Assembly: GCF_000012385.1 (NCBI RefSeq)
Contig: NC_007940.1
Coordinates: forward strand, 806,001-870,000
Length of the DNA: 64,000 nt
Source of the DNA: Rickettsia bellii RML369-C
Lineage (GTDB): Bacteria > Pseudomonadota > Alphaproteobacteria > Rickettsiales > Rickettsiaceae
Direction of reading: 5' to 3'
Of this stretch, positions 47,224-58,254 are shown in pieces. The position numbers and the translations under genes are program-made. Below the pieces are notes generated by a model that was given only the letters and a program-made list of their open reading frames with translations, was not told where the DNA came from and searched no databases. Each line of letters begins with the position of its first letter. Within the stretch, counting starts at the first letter, position 1.

Positions 47224-49458
47224 ATGTTTAATGAGATAATTAAAACAGTTGAATGGGGCGGAAAAACTCTTGAACTTAGTACTGGCAAGATAGCTCGCCA
47301 AGCTGATGGAGCAGTTACTGTTAAAATGGGTAATTCTGTCTTACTATGTACAGCAGTAACTGCTGCCAAAGCAAAAGAAGGTATTGGCTTTTTTCCTCTA
47401 ACAATTAATTATAGAGAAATGGCATATGCTGCTGGTAAAATACCAGGCGGCTTTTTTAAGCGTGAGGGTAAAGCATCAGATCGGGAAGTTTTAGTATCAC
47501 GTCTGATAGATAGACCGATCAGACCATTATTTCACCCTGCTTTTGTTAATGAAACATTTGTTACCTGCACTGTTCTTTCATATGACCCTGAAACACCAGT
47601 TGATATACTTGCTATTATCGGTGCTTCCGCTGCACTTAGCCTTTCACCTGCACCTTATCTAGAAATAGTTGCTGCAAGCAAAGTAGGCTTAATAAACGGG
47701 GAATTCTTTTTACACCCAACTCTTGACTTATTAAAGACAAGCCAGCTTGATTTGGTTGTTGCAGGAACAAACGACTCTGTAATGATGGTTGAATCAGAAG
47801 CACATTTACTTTCTGAAGAGCAAATGCTTGCTGCTGTAAAATTCGGTTTTGACAGTTTCCAACCAGTAGTAAATATTATTAAAGAACTTGCAGCTGAAGC
47901 TAAAAAATCGAAGCTTGAAATGCAAGATTTATATCCTGCTGAATTAAAGAATGAAATCAAAAAATTATTTGCAAAAGAAATTGAGCAAACTTTTGCAATT
48001 AAATCTAAACAAGAACGTAGTACTAATTTAGAGCTAATACCTGAAAAAGTACTTAAGCATTTTGCGGATGATATAGAAAGTAAGAAATATAATAATTACC
48101 AAATCGAATCCGCTTTAAAATCCGTTGAATCCGATATATTACGTGGTAATATTTTACAAAAAAATAAACGTATCGATGGACGTACTACAACAGATATAAG
48201 ACAAATTACTTGTGAAGTTGGATTATTACCTTGTGCTCACGGCTCAGCTTTATTTACTAGAGGTGAAACACAGAGCTTAGTAAGTAGTACTTTTGGAACT
48301 AGCTTAGATGAACAAATAATCGATAGCCTTGAGGGTGAATATAAAGAACGCTTTATGCTTAATTATATCTTCCCGCCTTACTCCGTTAATGAAGCAATGC
48401 CGATGAAAGCTCCAGGAAGACGTGAAGTTGGGCATGGTAAACTCGCTTGGCGTGCTGTTAATCCGGTATTGCCTACTAAAACACAGTTCCCTTATTCTAT
48501 TAGAGTAGTTGCGGAAACTACCGAATCTAATGGATCTTCTTCAATGGCAACAGTTTGTGGTAGTTCACTTGCTTTAATGTATGCTGGCGTTCCAATAAAA
48601 GCACCGGTAGCAGGTATTGCTATGGGGCTTGTTAAGGAGGATGAAAAATTTGCAGTATTATCTGATATTCTTGGCGATGAAGATTATTTCGGCGATATGG
48701 ACTTTAAGGTTGCAGGTACTAGCGAGGGTATCACCGCATTACAAATGGATATTAAAATACGAGGGGTAAATTTCGAAATAATGAAAATAGCCTTAGAACA
48801 GGCACGCCTTGGACGTTTGCATATACTTGAGCAAATGAATAAAGTTATTAGTAAACCAAATAATGAGATGAGCAAAAACGCTCCTTCTACTACTACTTTA
48901 AAAGTTGATAAAGATAAGATCAGAGATATTATCGGTCCTGGTGGTAAAGTAATAAAGGAAATTTGTGAAACTAGCGGTGCTAAAATTGATATAAGCGATG
49001 ATGGCACAGTTTCTATTTATGCTTCAGATAAAGACAAGCTAAAAGTTGCTTTAGACAAAGTTAAAGCTATTGCTATTGAACCTGAAATAGGTGAAGTATT
49101 TAACGGCACCGTGATGAAAATATTAGATTCTGGTGCTTTTGTTAATTATTTAGGCAATAAAGATGGTTTTGTCCATATTAGCGAAATTGCCGAAGAAAGA
49201 ATCGAATCAGTCGGCAGCGTTTTAAAGCAAGGTGATATAGTAAAAGTTAAGCTTATCGGGTTCGATAATAAAGGTAAAGCAAAACTAACTATTAAAAATG
49301 CTGAGAAAGATAAATCTTCAGCAAACCCAAAACCAAAAAATAGTCCTAAAGAACATCAAGAACCTGAAAAACGGGATAATGGTAAAAAAAGAGCTTGGAA
49401 CGAAGATAATAATGCTGAAACAACTGAAGTAGTTACAGAACGTAAGTATTTTTCCTAG
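47224..49458 (+). CDS. pnp: Polynucleotide phosphorylase
   Basis: 744 residues with two RNase PH domains ([35 protein letters not shown] and [14 protein letters not shown] in the second), then KH ([18 protein letters not shown]) and S1 ([26 protein letters not shown]). The C-terminal tail is Lys/Asn-rich. It degrades RNA phosphorolytically. All catalytic blocks are intact. Confidence 0.98.
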   Translation: MFNEIIKTVEWGGKTLELSTGKIARQADGAVTVKMGNSVLLCTAVTAAKAKEGIGFFPLTINYREMAYAAGKIPGGFFKREGKASDREVLVSRLIDRPIRPLFHPAFVNETFVTCTVLSYDPETPVDILAIIGASAALSLSPAPYLEIVAASKVGLINGEFFLHPTLDLLKTSQLDLVVAGTNDSVMMVESEAHLLSEEQMLAAVKFGFDSFQPVVNIIKELAAEAKKSKLEMQDLYPAELKNEIKKLFAKEIEQTFAIKSKQERSTNLELIPEKVLKHFADDIESKKYNNYQIESALKSVESDILRGNILQKNKRIDGRTTTDIRQITCEVGLLPCAHGSALFTRGETQSLVSSTFGTSLDEQIIDSLEGEYKERFMLNYIFPPYSVNEAMPMKAPGRREVGHGKLAWRAVNPVLPTKTQFPYSIRVVAETTESNGSSSMATVCGSSLALMYAGVPIKAPVAGIAMGLVKEDEKFAVLSDILGDEDYFGDMDFKVAGTSEGITALQMDIKIRGVNFEIMKIALEQARLGRLHILEQMNKVISKPNNEMSKNAPSTTTLKVDKDKIRDIIGPGGKVIKEICETSGAKIDISDDGTVSIYASDKDKLKVALDKVKAIAIEPEIGEVFNGTVMKILDSGAFVNYLGNKDGFVHISEIAEERIESVGSVLKQGDIVKVKLIGFDNKGKAKLTIKNAEKDKSSANPKPKNSPKEHQEPEKRDNGKKRAWNEDNNAETTEVVTERKYFS

Positions 49459-49464
49459 TAATAT

Positions 49465-49657
49465 TGTCATCCCGTGGTGGCATTATTGCATGGATCGAAA
49501 AGCATCTTTAGTTGTCATGCCGTGGCTTGACCACGGCATCCAGAAAATAATAAAAAATACTAATTTTATTAGTATTTTTAACTGGATTCCGTGAATAAAT
49601 CATGGGATGACAGGGAAAAATGATCCACGCAAGCAAGCTTTACGCAGGAATGACATA
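49465..49657. repeat. Composite of RPE copies
   Basis: A half cccgtgg-type copy, then a full one (tgtcatgccgtggcttgac at 49513 to catgggatgaca at 49612), and a half gcaggaatgaca type. It lies between pnp and kdsD. Confidence 0.83.
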
Positions 49658-49708
49658 GAAAGACAGGAACAAAACAAAAAGCACTGATTTAGAATTAAAT
49701 TTTTTACA

Positions 49709-50668
49709 ATGAACCCTATAAACAATTACGAAAATGTTGCTAAAAGAGTAATTTCTAGTGAAGCTAGTGCTTTAAAAAAGCTATCTGAACATATTCCTGA
49801 AGACTTCAATAGAATTGTAGAATTTTTACTATCTTTTAAAGGACGGGTAGTTTTAACTGGTATAGGTAAAAGTGGTTATATTGCAAAGAAAATAGCCGCA
49901 AGCTTTTCTTCAACTGGTATGCCAGCTTTTTATATACATCCAGCGGAAGCAAGTCACGGAGACCTCGGAATGATTACTAAAGATGATTTAGTAATTATGC
50001 TTTCTAATTCTGGTGAAACTAAGGAATTATTTAACATCATTAAATATTGCAAAGATTTTTCTGTAAAAATTGCCGCAATGACAATGAATAAAAATTCTAC
50101 TTTAGCCGCAAATAGTGATTTCTTACTTATAGTGCCTGAATATTCAGAAGCTTCAATAATTGGAGCTCCTACAGTTTCATCCTTAATAATGTTATCACTT
50201 GGCGATGCATTAATGACTGTCATACATGAAGTAAAAGGTTTTACTAAGGATGATTTCAAGTCATATCATCCAGGCGGTAGCATAGGTGCTAATTTAACAG
50301 AGATTAAACATTTAATGCGTAGTGGAGATCAAATACCTTTAGTGCATGAAGACACACCTTTTGCTGAAACTATAATTGTTATGAATAAAAAACGCTTAGG
50401 TTGTACCTTAGTAATAGATAAAGCTAAGAATTTAGTAGGTGTTATAACAGATGGTGATTTACGTCGTCATATCAATGATCAAATTCATTTAAAAACAGCC
50501 TCAGATATTATGACTAAAAATCCTGTATATATTTCATCTGAAATATTTGCAAAAGAAGTTTTAGATTTAATGAAAGCTAAAAATATTACTAATTTACCTA
50601 TTGTTGATAATAATACCATTATAGGCATTACTCATATACATGATTTATTGCGAGCAGGAGTTAACTAA
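49709..50668 (+). CDS. kdsD: Arabinose-5-phosphate isomerase
   Basis: 319 residues: a SIS domain (GRVVLTGIGKSGYIAKKIAASF; HPAEASHGDLGMI; LSNSGETKEL) followed by two CBS domains (about 205-319). It makes arabinose 5-phosphate for Kdo, the sugar linking lipid A and LPS core. It heads a run with lptC, lptA and lptB, the usual LPS cluster. Confidence 0.94.
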   Translation: MNPINNYENVAKRVISSEASALKKLSEHIPEDFNRIVEFLLSFKGRVVLTGIGKSGYIAKKIAASFSSTGMPAFYIHPAEASHGDLGMITKDDLVIMLSNSGETKELFNIIKYCKDFSVKIAAMTMNKNSTLAANSDFLLIVPEYSEASIIGAPTVSSLIMLSLGDALMTVIHEVKGFTKDDFKSYHPGGSIGANLTEIKHLMRSGDQIPLVHEDTPFAETIIVMNKKRLGCTLVIDKAKNLVGVITDGDLRRHINDQIHLKTASDIMTKNPVYISSEIFAKEVLDLMKAKNITNLPIVDNNTIIGITHIHDLLRAGVN

Positions 50669-50671
50669 TAT

Positions 50672-51265
50672 ATGCCTTCCTCTTATAAACGACGGAAAAA
50701 ATTTTGGAAATTTACTTATTTCCTAATTATACTTGGAATTTTATATGCAGGATATATATTAGTTAAAAGTAGCTACCCTACCGAAGAAAATAATACTAAT
50801 ATTGTAGAAAAAGCTCCAGAAAAAAACCTTGATTTAAAATATAATATTATATTAAAAGATTCAGTTTTTGAGGGAGTAGATAAGAATTTAAATAGTTATC
50901 TAGTCAAAGCTGAGCAAGCTATAAAAGATTCGGATAACAAATATAAATTAGATATAATAAACGGTATATATAACGTAAATAAAAACCAATCAGTTACTGT
51001 TTATGCAAAAGAAGGGTTTTTAAACGAAGAATCGCATATATTAGATTTAAAAAATGATGTAAAATTTTATTTTGAAGATATGATATTTGACACTAACGAT
51101 GCAAGAATTGATTTAATAAATAAAAGTATAATTAGCGATTCTCCTGCTACATTATTTCATAAAAACTCTACTATTACTTCAGATAGTTTTAACACACAAG
51201 ACGATAATAATATTATAATTTTTAAAGGCAATGTCTACACTACTATTGATCTATCGGACTATTAA
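50672..51265 (+). CDS. lptC: LPS export protein LptC
   Basis: 197 residues, one N-terminal membrane anchor (about 13-33) followed by a beta-jellyroll-type periplasmic part ([57 protein letters not shown]). It links the inner-membrane LPS extractor to LptA. Sequence conservation is low; context between kdsD and lptA/lptB gives most of the weight. It starts 4 bases after kdsD. Confidence 0.85.
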   Translation: MPSSYKRRKKFWKFTYFLIILGILYAGYILVKSSYPTEENNTNIVEKAPEKNLDLKYNIILKDSVFEGVDKNLNSYLVKAEQAIKDSDNKYKLDIINGIYNVNKNQSVTVYAKEGFLNEESHILDLKNDVKFYFEDMIFDTNDARIDLINKSIISDSPATLFHKNSTITSDSFNTQDDNNIIIFKGNVYTTIDLSDY

Positions 51266-51686
51266 ACTTGTAATATTCTTTACTATTAGTATCTCAACAT
51301 ATGCTGATGATAAAGATATTTCAAACTTACATATCACATCTGATACTTTAATCATTAATAGAGTTAAACAAAAAGCAGAATACCTTGGAAATGTCGTTGT
51401 TTATTTTGATAATGCGATACTTAGAACTGAAGAATTATATATTTTTTATAAAACTATAGATAATAAACAAACCATTGACTATATAGTCGTTCCAACTAAA
51501 TTGAGTGTTGAGAAAAAAATTAATAATGAGTTATTACTTGCTGATTCAGGGAAATATTTTTTAGATAATAAACAACTCATTTTACTTGGTAATGTTGTAT
51601 TAGAACGTAATAATAATATTTTAAAAACTAATAAACTTATTTATTATGTGGATATTGTAAATAAAAATAGTAAGAAAATAAATTAA
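51231..51686 (+). CDS. lptA: LPS export protein LptA
   Basis: 151 residues with a signal peptide (about 1-25, ending STYADD) and an OstA-type repeat region ([40 protein letters not shown]). It forms the periplasmic bridge carrying LPS to the outer membrane. It overlaps lptC by 35 bases and touches lptB directly. Confidence 0.88.
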   Translation: MSTLLLIYRTIKLVIFFTISISTYADDKDISNLHITSDTLIINRVKQKAEYLGNVVVYFDNAILRTEELYIFYKTIDNKQTIDYIVVPTKLSVEKKINNELLLADSGKYFLDNKQLILLGNVVLERNNNILKTNKLIYYVDIVNKNSKKIN

Positions 51687-52409
51687 ATGGACAGCTTACA
51701 AGTTAAAAATATATCAAAATCCTATAAAAAGAGAACCATATTAAGCGATATATCTCTTAATGTCAAACAAGGCGAAATAGTTGGGTTATTTGGTCCAAAC
51801 GGAGCTGGTAAAACAACTTGTTTTAACATCATTATTGGCTTAATGAAAGCAGATTCGGGACAGTTATTATTAAATGATATTAACATAACTAATTTACCAA
51901 TTTATTTAAGAGCAAGGCTTGGTATTGGTTATCTTCTTCAAGAACCTTCAATTTTTCGAGGCTTATCGGTTGAAGATAATATTAAAGCTATAATTGAAAT
52001 ATCGGAAAATGATAAAGAAGTAATTGAGCAAAAAACTCATAATTTACTGGAAAAATTTTCTATAATACATTTAAAAGATCTATCAGCTGCTAGCTTATCG
52101 GGCGGCGAAAGACGAAGGCTTGAGATTGCAAGATCGCTTGCAATAGAGCCGAAATTTATCATGCTTGATGAACCGCTTGCCGGTATTGATCCCCTAGCTA
52201 TTTCTGATATCAAAAATCTAATTACTTACTTGCGTGAATTCAATATCGGTATTCTAATTACTGATCATAACGTGCGTGATACTTTAGATATAGTTGACCG
52301 AGCATATGTTATTTTCGAGGGGAAAGTGTTATTGGAAGGAAGTAGCAAAGAAATAGCAAATAGCAAAAAAGTTAAAGAGGTTTATTTAGGCGAGAGCTTT
52401 AGCCTTTAA
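51687..52409 (+). CDS. lptB: LPS export ABC ATPase LptB
   Basis: 240 residues with Walker A GPNGAGKTT (about 34-42), Q-loop LLQEPSIF, signature LSGGERRR, Walker B FIMLDEPLAGID and switch histidine in ITDHNVRD. It powers LPS extraction with LptF/LptG, which are not in this window. It starts immediately after the lptA stop. Confidence 0.95.
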   Translation: MDSLQVKNISKSYKKRTILSDISLNVKQGEIVGLFGPNGAGKTTCFNIIIGLMKADSGQLLLNDINITNLPIYLRARLGIGYLLQEPSIFRGLSVEDNIKAIIEISENDKEVIEQKTHNLLEKFSIIHLKDLSAASLSGGERRRLEIARSLAIEPKFIMLDEPLAGIDPLAISDIKNLITYLREFNIGILITDHNVRDTLDIVDRAYVIFEGKVLLEGSSKEIANSKKVKEVYLGESFSL

Positions 52410-52415
52410 GCTATA

Positions 52416-52627
52416 ATGTCATTCTGCGGTTTGTACCTAGGTTGTTGCATGGCTCGAAAAAAGTCCTAGGTGTCATCCCGTGGCTTGTCCACGGGATCCA
52501 ATAAAAATATACAAATAAAAAAAGCTCGATTTATATCGCTTTATGCTGGATCTAGTTCCCAAGTCACGGGATGACAGGGGTAAAATTGAGCCACGCAATA
52601 ATACGGGTACAAGCCACAGGATAACAC
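52416..52627. repeat. Composite of RPE copies
   Basis: The core element at 52471-52577 (tgtcatcccgtggcttgtc to caagtcacgggatgaca) is flanked by half copies. The loop carries an aaagctcgatttatatcg motif also found in the gcgggaat family, suggesting a mosaic element. Confidence 0.82.
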
Positions 52628-52649
52628 CAAACAATATAATAAGGTCTTC

Positions 52650-54083
52650 ATGAACATTAACAAAGACATTTTTAGGGCTTATGACATAAGAGGTAATAGC
52701 CTTACCGATTTAACAGTAGAAGTAGCTTATAAGGTTGGTTTTTGCTTTGCAAAGATGACCATAAAGAATGACAATAACAAAATCTGCGTCGGTATGGATG
52801 GGCGGCTTAGCTCCCCTACCCTTTATAAAGCTTTAGAAATAGGTTTAATTGATGCAGGGGCTGAGGTTATAAATATTGGCATTGTCCCAAGTCCGGTTCT
52901 ATATTTCGCTGATAAAAAATTTACACCAGCTGGTAGTATTATGGTTACTGGTTCACATAACCCTCGTGATGATAACGGCTTTAAAATAATACAACATGGC
53001 AAATCTTTTTTTGGCTCTCAAATACAGGATTTATTAGCAGAGATTTTAAATACTGACTTCAATGTCATTCCTGCGAAAGCAGGAATCCAGCTTAATATGA
53101 ATATGGATTCCCGCTTTCGCGGGAATAACAGAAAAAACGGAAATAACAGTGAGGGCGGAAATGACATACAATCAAAATACCTAAATCGTATTCTAGAAAA
53201 AATAATAGTAAATTCCAACCTAAAAGTAGCTTGGGATCCTGGTAATGGAGCAACGGGAAATATTGTTGAGGAGTTAAAAAATCATTTAAATAATGAAAAC
53301 ATAATTATTAATAGTAAGATTGATGGAAACTTTCCAAGTCATCATCCTGACCCTACTAAGGCTGATAATTTACAGGAATTAATTAAACTAATTAAAGAAC
53401 AAAATTGCGATCTTGGTATAGCTTTTGATGGCGATGGCGATAGAATAGGCATTGTAAGCTCAAGCGGTAAGATGTTATTTGGTGATCAAATCTTATGCAT
53501 TTTTGCTGAGGATATTTTAAAAGAAAACCCGAATGCTACTATAATACTTGACGTAAAAGCCAGCCAACTCATAGCCGATAGAATCAAATCATATGGCGGA
53601 CAACCTATAATATGGCGAACTGGTCATCCATTTATTAAAAGTAAAATGGCTGAATCAAAAGCTTTACTAACCGGTGAGATGAGCGGGCATATATTCTTTG
53701 CCGATAAATATTTTGGTTTTGATGATGCAATCTATGCGGCATTAAGATTTTTGGATTTACTGACTAGATCAAATAAAACTTTAGACGAAATAATAGATGA
53801 GCTACCAAAAAGCTATAGCACACCGGAAATTAAAATTTTTGTTCCTTCTGAATTAAAGCTACAAATTATTGAAGAAATCAAAGAAAAATTACTGCAAGAT
53901 AAAATAGAATTTAATGATATTGATGGAGTAAGAGTAAACACAGAAGATGGTTGGTGGTTATTGCGTAGCTCCAATACTGAATCTGCAATTATTGCAAGAG
54001 CTGAATCAAAAAGTGCTGAAAAATTAGAAGAGCTAAAAACGATGATTAATCAATTATTAAGCAAGTACGGACTTAATATTTAA
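52650..54083 (+). CDS. Phosphomannomutase/phosphoglucomutase with in-frame repeat insert
   Basis: 477 residues. The phosphoserine loop TGSHNPRDDNGFKI (about 101-114), the metal loop FDGDGDRIG (about 264-272), the sugar loop LTGEMSGHIFF and the phosphate-binding RSSNTESAIIARAES near the C-terminus are all present, so it is a phosphohexomutase of the AlgC/ManB type. Residues about 138-170 (VIPAKAGIQLNMN and following) are encoded by a palindromic repeat at 53061-53170 read in frame. The product could serve sugar nucleotide supply for LPS or O-antigen. miaA begins at the next base after its stop. Confidence 0.92.
   Translation: MNINKDIFRAYDIRGNSLTDLTVEVAYKVGFCFAKMTIKNDNNKICVGMDGRLSSPTLYKALEIGLIDAGAEVINIGIVPSPVLYFADKKFTPAGSIMVTGSHNPRDDNGFKIIQHGKSFFGSQIQDLLAEILNTDFNVIPAKAGIQLNMNMDSRFRGNNRKNGNNSEGGNDIQSKYLNRILEKIIVNSNLKVAWDPGNGATGNIVEELKNHLNNENIIINSKIDGNFPSHHPDPTKADNLQELIKLIKEQNCDLGIAFDGDGDRIGIVSSSGKMLFGDQILCIFAEDILKENPNATIILDVKASQLIADRIKSYGGQPIIWRTGHPFIKSKMAESKALLTGEMSGHIFFADKYFGFDDAIYAALRFLDLLTRSNKTLDEIIDELPKSYSTPEIKIFVPSELKLQIIEEIKEKLLQDKIEFNDIDGVRVNTEDGWWLLRSSNTESAIIARAESKSAEKLEELKTMINQLLSKYGLNI
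53061..53170 (+). repeat. RPE inside the phosphohexomutase gene
   Basis: Arms atgtcattcctgcgaaagc and gattcccgctttcgcgggaat, then a repeat of ggaaataacag units ending gcggaaatgacat. It is of the gcgggaat family, read without a stop, adding about 36 residues. Confidence 0.9.
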
Positions 54084-55031
54084 GTGCCAAAAAAAGAAAT
54101 AATCATCTTATGCGGTCCTACTGCTAGCGGAAAATCTTATCTAGGTCACGCACTTGCTAAAGCTTGCGACGGGGAAATAATAAATATCGACTCAATGCAG
54201 GTTTATAAAGAAATTCCAATTATTACCGCCTCCCCTCCGGAAAGCTATAAAAGCGAAATTCCTTATCATTTATATAACTTCTTGCCTATTACTGAAGATT
54301 TTTCGGTAGTAAAATATTTAAAGCTTGCTGCCGAAAAAATAAATCAGGTAACTGCTAGTGGTAAGCTTCCCATATTAATAGGTGGTACGGGATTATATAT
54401 TAACTCCTTAGTTTTTGGATATAATAATATTCCTGATATATCTGAGGATTTAAGACAGCAAGTAAGAAAGCTACATAATGAAATAGGTAATACAGAGCTA
54501 CATAATAGGCTTACAAAGCTTGATCCACTAGCTTCATCTAAAATTAATCAATCAGACACTCAAAGACTAATTAGAGCTTATGAAGTAGTACTGCAAACCG
54601 GCAAGTCTATTTTCTCTTTCCAAACTTTGCCAAAAGAACAAATTTTATCTGAATTTAATTTTAAAATTATCTTCTTAAACCCTGAGAGAAAATTTTTATA
54701 TAAAATATGTGATGAACGTTTAGCTAATATATTTAAAGATGGTGCAATAGACGAAATTGCTTTAATCAAAAAACAATTCAATCCTGATTATCTAAATTTA
54801 AAAGCTGTAGGTATAAAAGAAATTTTGGCTTATCTAGAAAACAAACTAACTTTGAGTGAAGCTTTAAACTTAGCTCAAACACGAACACGCAGGTATGCTA
54901 AAAGGCAAATCACATGGTTTAAACATCAGATAAAAGAAAAAATAACTTTAGACTATTCTAACGAAGAAGATTTTTTACAAGTAACTCGAAAACTTTCTAT
55001 TCTTATTGACCTGCCAAATAGCAATAAATAA
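54084..55031 (+). CDS. miaA: tRNA dimethylallyltransferase
   Basis: 315 residues. The GTG start follows directly after the preceding stop. P-loop GPTASGKS (about 10-17), the DSMQVYKEI block, [13 protein letters not shown] and the [15 protein letters not shown] motif near residue 270 are present. It adds dimethylallyl to A37 of tRNAs; the DMAPP may come from fni in this window. Its 3' end overlaps the convergent DUF1189 gene by 57 bases. Confidence 0.96.
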   Translation: MPKKEIIILCGPTASGKSYLGHALAKACDGEIINIDSMQVYKEIPIITASPPESYKSEIPYHLYNFLPITEDFSVVKYLKLAAEKINQVTASGKLPILIGGTGLYINSLVFGYNNIPDISEDLRQQVRKLHNEIGNTELHNRLTKLDPLASSKINQSDTQRLIRAYEVVLQTGKSIFSFQTLPKEQILSEFNFKIIFLNPERKFLYKICDERLANIFKDGAIDEIALIKKQFNPDYLNLKAVGIKEILAYLENKLTLSEALNLAQTRTRRYAKRQITWFKHQIKEKITLDYSNEEDFLQVTRKLSILIDLPNSNK

Positions 55032-55850
55032 TAGACAAGTAGTAAATATTTGAAGTATTTGTAATATTGTACCTAATACCGGTACAAAAGGAACAACCGG
55101 CTGCAATAATATCGGCACTCCACTTGAAAACATTACTAATCTTGTAGCATCTTGTACTGAGACTTTATTAAATAATAATTTGAATGCGACGCATACTAAT
55201 AATATTATAATACTTCTCTCTAAAAAGAATGTTACAAACCAAAATAATATAATAGCTGGCATACCAAGATAAATAAATAAATTTGGTAAATGCATTAAAT
55301 TATCGGCAAAATATTTTTTTATTATTTCAGGAGTTAAAGTCATCTGACTTTGATCGAATAAACTTGAGTAATTAATGGTACGAGGGAAGCTTTTTTTAGT
55401 GTTATCTATTGCAAAATTTATCGTAAGTTTATCTGCCTCAATTACAAATGGTATCTTGCTTTTTTCTCTAATTGAAACCTGATTTTTTGTATCAATGACA
55501 GCTACTTTATCATTATTTTTATTATACAAATAAATAGGTTCTTCATCTTTTACAAGAATCCGTGAATTAGCATATTGCATTTCCGGTAATTGATTGATGA
55601 TATATTCAATATTATCTGTCGTTTTTGTCTGTTTTATTCCGTTAAAGCTGTCTTTCAAGGTTATTAGATAATTTAATATAAAGATACAATAAATTATTGC
55701 TGGAATAAAAGACACAATAAATAAATATCTTATTCCATAACCATGATATTTTTGATATACATCTTTATAGAACTCTATAGAGCTAATTGATAGACGTAAT
55801 TGGCGGAGTAATGTATTCAATCCTCCTAATATATATGATAACAGATACAT
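54975..55850 (-). CDS. DUF1189-family membrane protein
   Basis: 291 residues with membrane segments near 42-68, 185-208, 210-230 and 255-280, and a periplasmic part in between. The pattern with [16 protein letters not shown] and the N-terminal [22 protein letters not shown] fits DUF1189, a family of unknown role. It overlaps miaA tail to tail. Confidence 0.72.
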   Translation of the reverse strand: MYLLSYILGGLNTLLRQLRLSISSIEFYKDVYQKYHGYGIRYLFIVSFIPAIIYCIFILNYLITLKDSFNGIKQTKTTDNIEYIINQLPEMQYANSRILVKDEEPIYLYNKNNDKVAVIDTKNQVSIREKSKIPFVIEADKLTINFAIDNTKKSFPRTINYSSLFDQSQMTLTPEIIKKYFADNLMHLPNLFIYLGMPAIILFWFVTFFLERSIIILLVCVAFKLLFNKVSVQDATRLVMFSSGVPILLQPVVPFVPVLGTILQILQIFTTCLLFIAIWQVNKNRKFSSYL

Positions 55851-56011
55851 TATTTTATTAAACTTTTATACATAAACAGCAGTAATATAGCGTATTATTA
55901 TAGAAAATTGCAAATTTTTAGTGTATTAAAGTCTAATTTATATATAAGTTTATTGATAAAAAATTATTTATTTACTAATATTTATATTTCGATAAACAAT
56001 ATTAATTTTAT

Positions 56012-57394
56012 ATGCTACTTCCTGAAATAACTTTAACTTTAACGGCACTTTTAAGCCAATTCTTTGCCGTAATGCTGCAAGGTAAAAATAGAATTGTTGC
56101 TAATATAACTATTTTACTTACCATATTAACAATTTTCATTATTCTAAAATATTCTTACTCTGAAAGTGTATTATACCTAGATTATGTAATGTTTACTACT
56201 AATGCAAATATTGCTAATTATAAGGCTATCATATTGATATTTACTATAATATCTATGATAATTTACCGAGATTATTCGGTGCGTAGCGGTGAACCACTAA
56301 AATTTGAATTTATCACTTTGATATTATTATCTACAGTTGGGATTTTTGTGGCAATTTCAGCACAGAATTTTTTATTACTTTTCTGTGCTATGGAACTTAC
56401 TGCTCTAACTTCTTATATACTTGCTGGTTTTAAATTGAGCGATATTAAATCATCAGAGGGAGCATTAAAATATTTTATATTAGGCAGTTTAGTTAGCTGC
56501 TTATCATTATTCGGTATTTCTTTTATATATGGATTTGGCGGAAGCTTACAATTTTCAGATATATTTTATAAGCTAAATGATAGCTCTTCGGTAAATTTAG
56601 GTTTAGTAATTGGTGTAGTATTATTTTTAAGCAGTATTTTCTTTAAGCTTTCAAGTGCCCCATTGCATTTCTGGGCACCAGATGTATATGAGGGATCACC
56701 TATTGCTTCGGTTACTTATTTTACAGCAGCTTCAAAAATCGGGGCTGTTGCCATTTTATTAAATATTGAAAATTTAATTATCAAAAACTATCACCCTATT
56801 AGCTATAATCTAATAAAAATAATTGCTTTATTATCTATGATATTTGGTGCTCTTGGTGCTATTCGTCAAACTTCCTTAAAAAGATTAATGGCATATAGTA
56901 CCATTCTAAATATCGGTTATGTATTAATCGGCGTATTGCTGCGTACTGAAGATGGCAATAAAGCTGCTATGCTCTATATGTTGATATATGCAGCAGCAAG
57001 TATAGGGTTCTTTACTTGCCTGATTATGTTACTCGGAAACCAAACAGACAAAGCCAATTTTGAAAGCATCCAAGGAATTGCAGAAAACCATAAAGCTATA
57101 GCTGCTGCAATTTGTATAATTATGTTTTCTATGATAGGTATCCCGCCGCTTGCTGGCTTTCTTGGAAAATACTACCTCTTTTACCAAGCAATTACCCAAG
57201 AAGAGTTTTTGCTTGCTTATTTTGGTATCTTTACTAGCGTCATTGCGGCTTTTTACTATCTTAAAATAATTAAAACGATGTATTTTGCTGAAAAACCTAA
57301 TCCAACAAAAATACCTATTTCCTATGGGTTATTATTAATTAACTTTGTAGTAATAGGATTTTTACTTTTCGGATCTTTCATTATTTCGTCTTAG
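56012..57394 (+). CDS. nuoN: NADH dehydrogenase I subunit N
   Basis: 460 residues with about 14 membrane segments. Family blocks include LLFCAMELTALTSYILAGF, SSAPLHFWAPDVYEGSPI, LKRLMAYSTILNIGYVLIG and IGIPPLAGFLGKYYLF. The conserved membrane lysines and glutamate of the proton channel are present. It is a complex I antiporter-like subunit. birA follows 6 bases after it, an order seen in other alphaproteobacteria. Confidence 0.96.
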   Translation: MLLPEITLTLTALLSQFFAVMLQGKNRIVANITILLTILTIFIILKYSYSESVLYLDYVMFTTNANIANYKAIILIFTIISMIIYRDYSVRSGEPLKFEFITLILLSTVGIFVAISAQNFLLLFCAMELTALTSYILAGFKLSDIKSSEGALKYFILGSLVSCLSLFGISFIYGFGGSLQFSDIFYKLNDSSSVNLGLVIGVVLFLSSIFFKLSSAPLHFWAPDVYEGSPIASVTYFTAASKIGAVAILLNIENLIIKNYHPISYNLIKIIALLSMIFGALGAIRQTSLKRLMAYSTILNIGYVLIGVLLRTEDGNKAAMLYMLIYAAASIGFFTCLIMLLGNQTDKANFESIQGIAENHKAIAAAICIIMFSMIGIPPLAGFLGKYYLFYQAITQEEFLLAYFGIFTSVIAAFYYLKIIKTMYFAEKPNPTKIPISYGLLLINFVVIGFLLFGSFIISS

Positions 57395-57400
57395 GTTTAA

Positions 57401-58201
57401 ATGAATTTAGGTAGATATAAGCTATTTGTTTTTGATGAATTAGATAGCACAAACCTTGAAGCCATTAGAATAGCTAAAAGTAATAAACCTGATAGAGATT
57501 ATATCATACTTGCTAAATCTCAAACTAAAGGACGTGGTAGAAGCGGTAAAAACTGGCAATCTACTCTCGGCAATTTACATGTTAGTTTACTAATTAAGCC
57601 AAATAAAGAGCTTGAATTACTACCACAATTGTCTTTCGTTACAGCCCTTGCGGTTTATGATAGTATGGTACATGTCATACCGTGGCTTGACCACGGGATC
57701 CAGAAAATAAACGAGATTCCTATACAAGCACGCGGGATGACGCCCCTAGTTCTTAAAAAAATCCAATTAAAATGGCCAAATGATGTTCTAGTAGGTGGTA
57801 AAAAAATATCCGGTATACTTCTTGAATCGGTTAAAGTAGAAGATGCTTATTATCTTATTATCGGTGTTGGTATTAACATAACCTATCACCCAATAAATAT
57901 CGACCAACCTACCACTAGCTTAGTAGCTGAAGAACTCCCCATTATCACCCCTCAAGCTTTACTTGAAATATTAATAGAAAATTTTGAAAAATATTATCAA
58001 ATTTGGGAAAAAAATGGCTTTTCATTTATTAGAGGAACATGGCTAAAACATGCTTATAAGTTACATGAAAATATTAGTGTTAAATATCAAAATAACATTG
58101 TTACAGGCACTTTTCAAGGTATCGATTCCATAGGTAGAATAATATTGCAACTACCTTCCAAAAAAATACTCTCTTTTTCTACTGCTGAACTTTCCTTTTA
58201 G
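57401..58201 (+). CDS. birA: Biotin-protein ligase with in-frame repeat insert
   Basis: 266 residues, catalytic domain only, no N-terminal helix-turn-helix. Motifs: DELDSTNLEAIR (about 11-22), KGRGRSGKNWQS (GRGRxGRxW type) at about 45-56, LKWPNDVLVGGKKISGILLE (about 127-146) and IIGVGINI. Residues about 90-117 (VIPWLDHGIQ and following) are derived from a palindromic repeat between the GRGR motif and the KWPND motif. It attaches biotin to carboxylases. A repressor role is unlikely because the DNA-binding domain is absent. Confidence 0.93.
   Translation: MNLGRYKLFVFDELDSTNLEAIRIAKSNKPDRDYIILAKSQTKGRGRSGKNWQSTLGNLHVSLLIKPNKELELLPQLSFVTALAVYDSMVHVIPWLDHGIQKINEIPIQARGMTPLVLKKIQLKWPNDVLVGGKKISGILLESVKVEDAYYLIIGVGINITYHPINIDQPTTSLVAEELPIITPQALLEILIENFEKYYQIWEKNGFSFIRGTWLKHAYKLHENISVKYQNNIVTGTFQGIDSIGRIILQLPSKKILSFSTAELSF
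57668..57756 (+). repeat. RPE inside birA
   Basis: Starts tgtcataccgtggcttgacc with the arm ccacgggatccag, and ends near acgcgggatgac. It is of the cccgtgg family and read in frame as part of BirA. Confidence 0.87.
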
Positions 58202-58254
58202 CAAAAATATTACTAAATTTAAATTGTAAATTTAATTATTGTTAATTATTTTTC

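Noticed and set aside
47064..47369. Open frame antisense to the 5' end of pnp
   Set aside because: Composed of the RPE before pnp and the complement of pnp.
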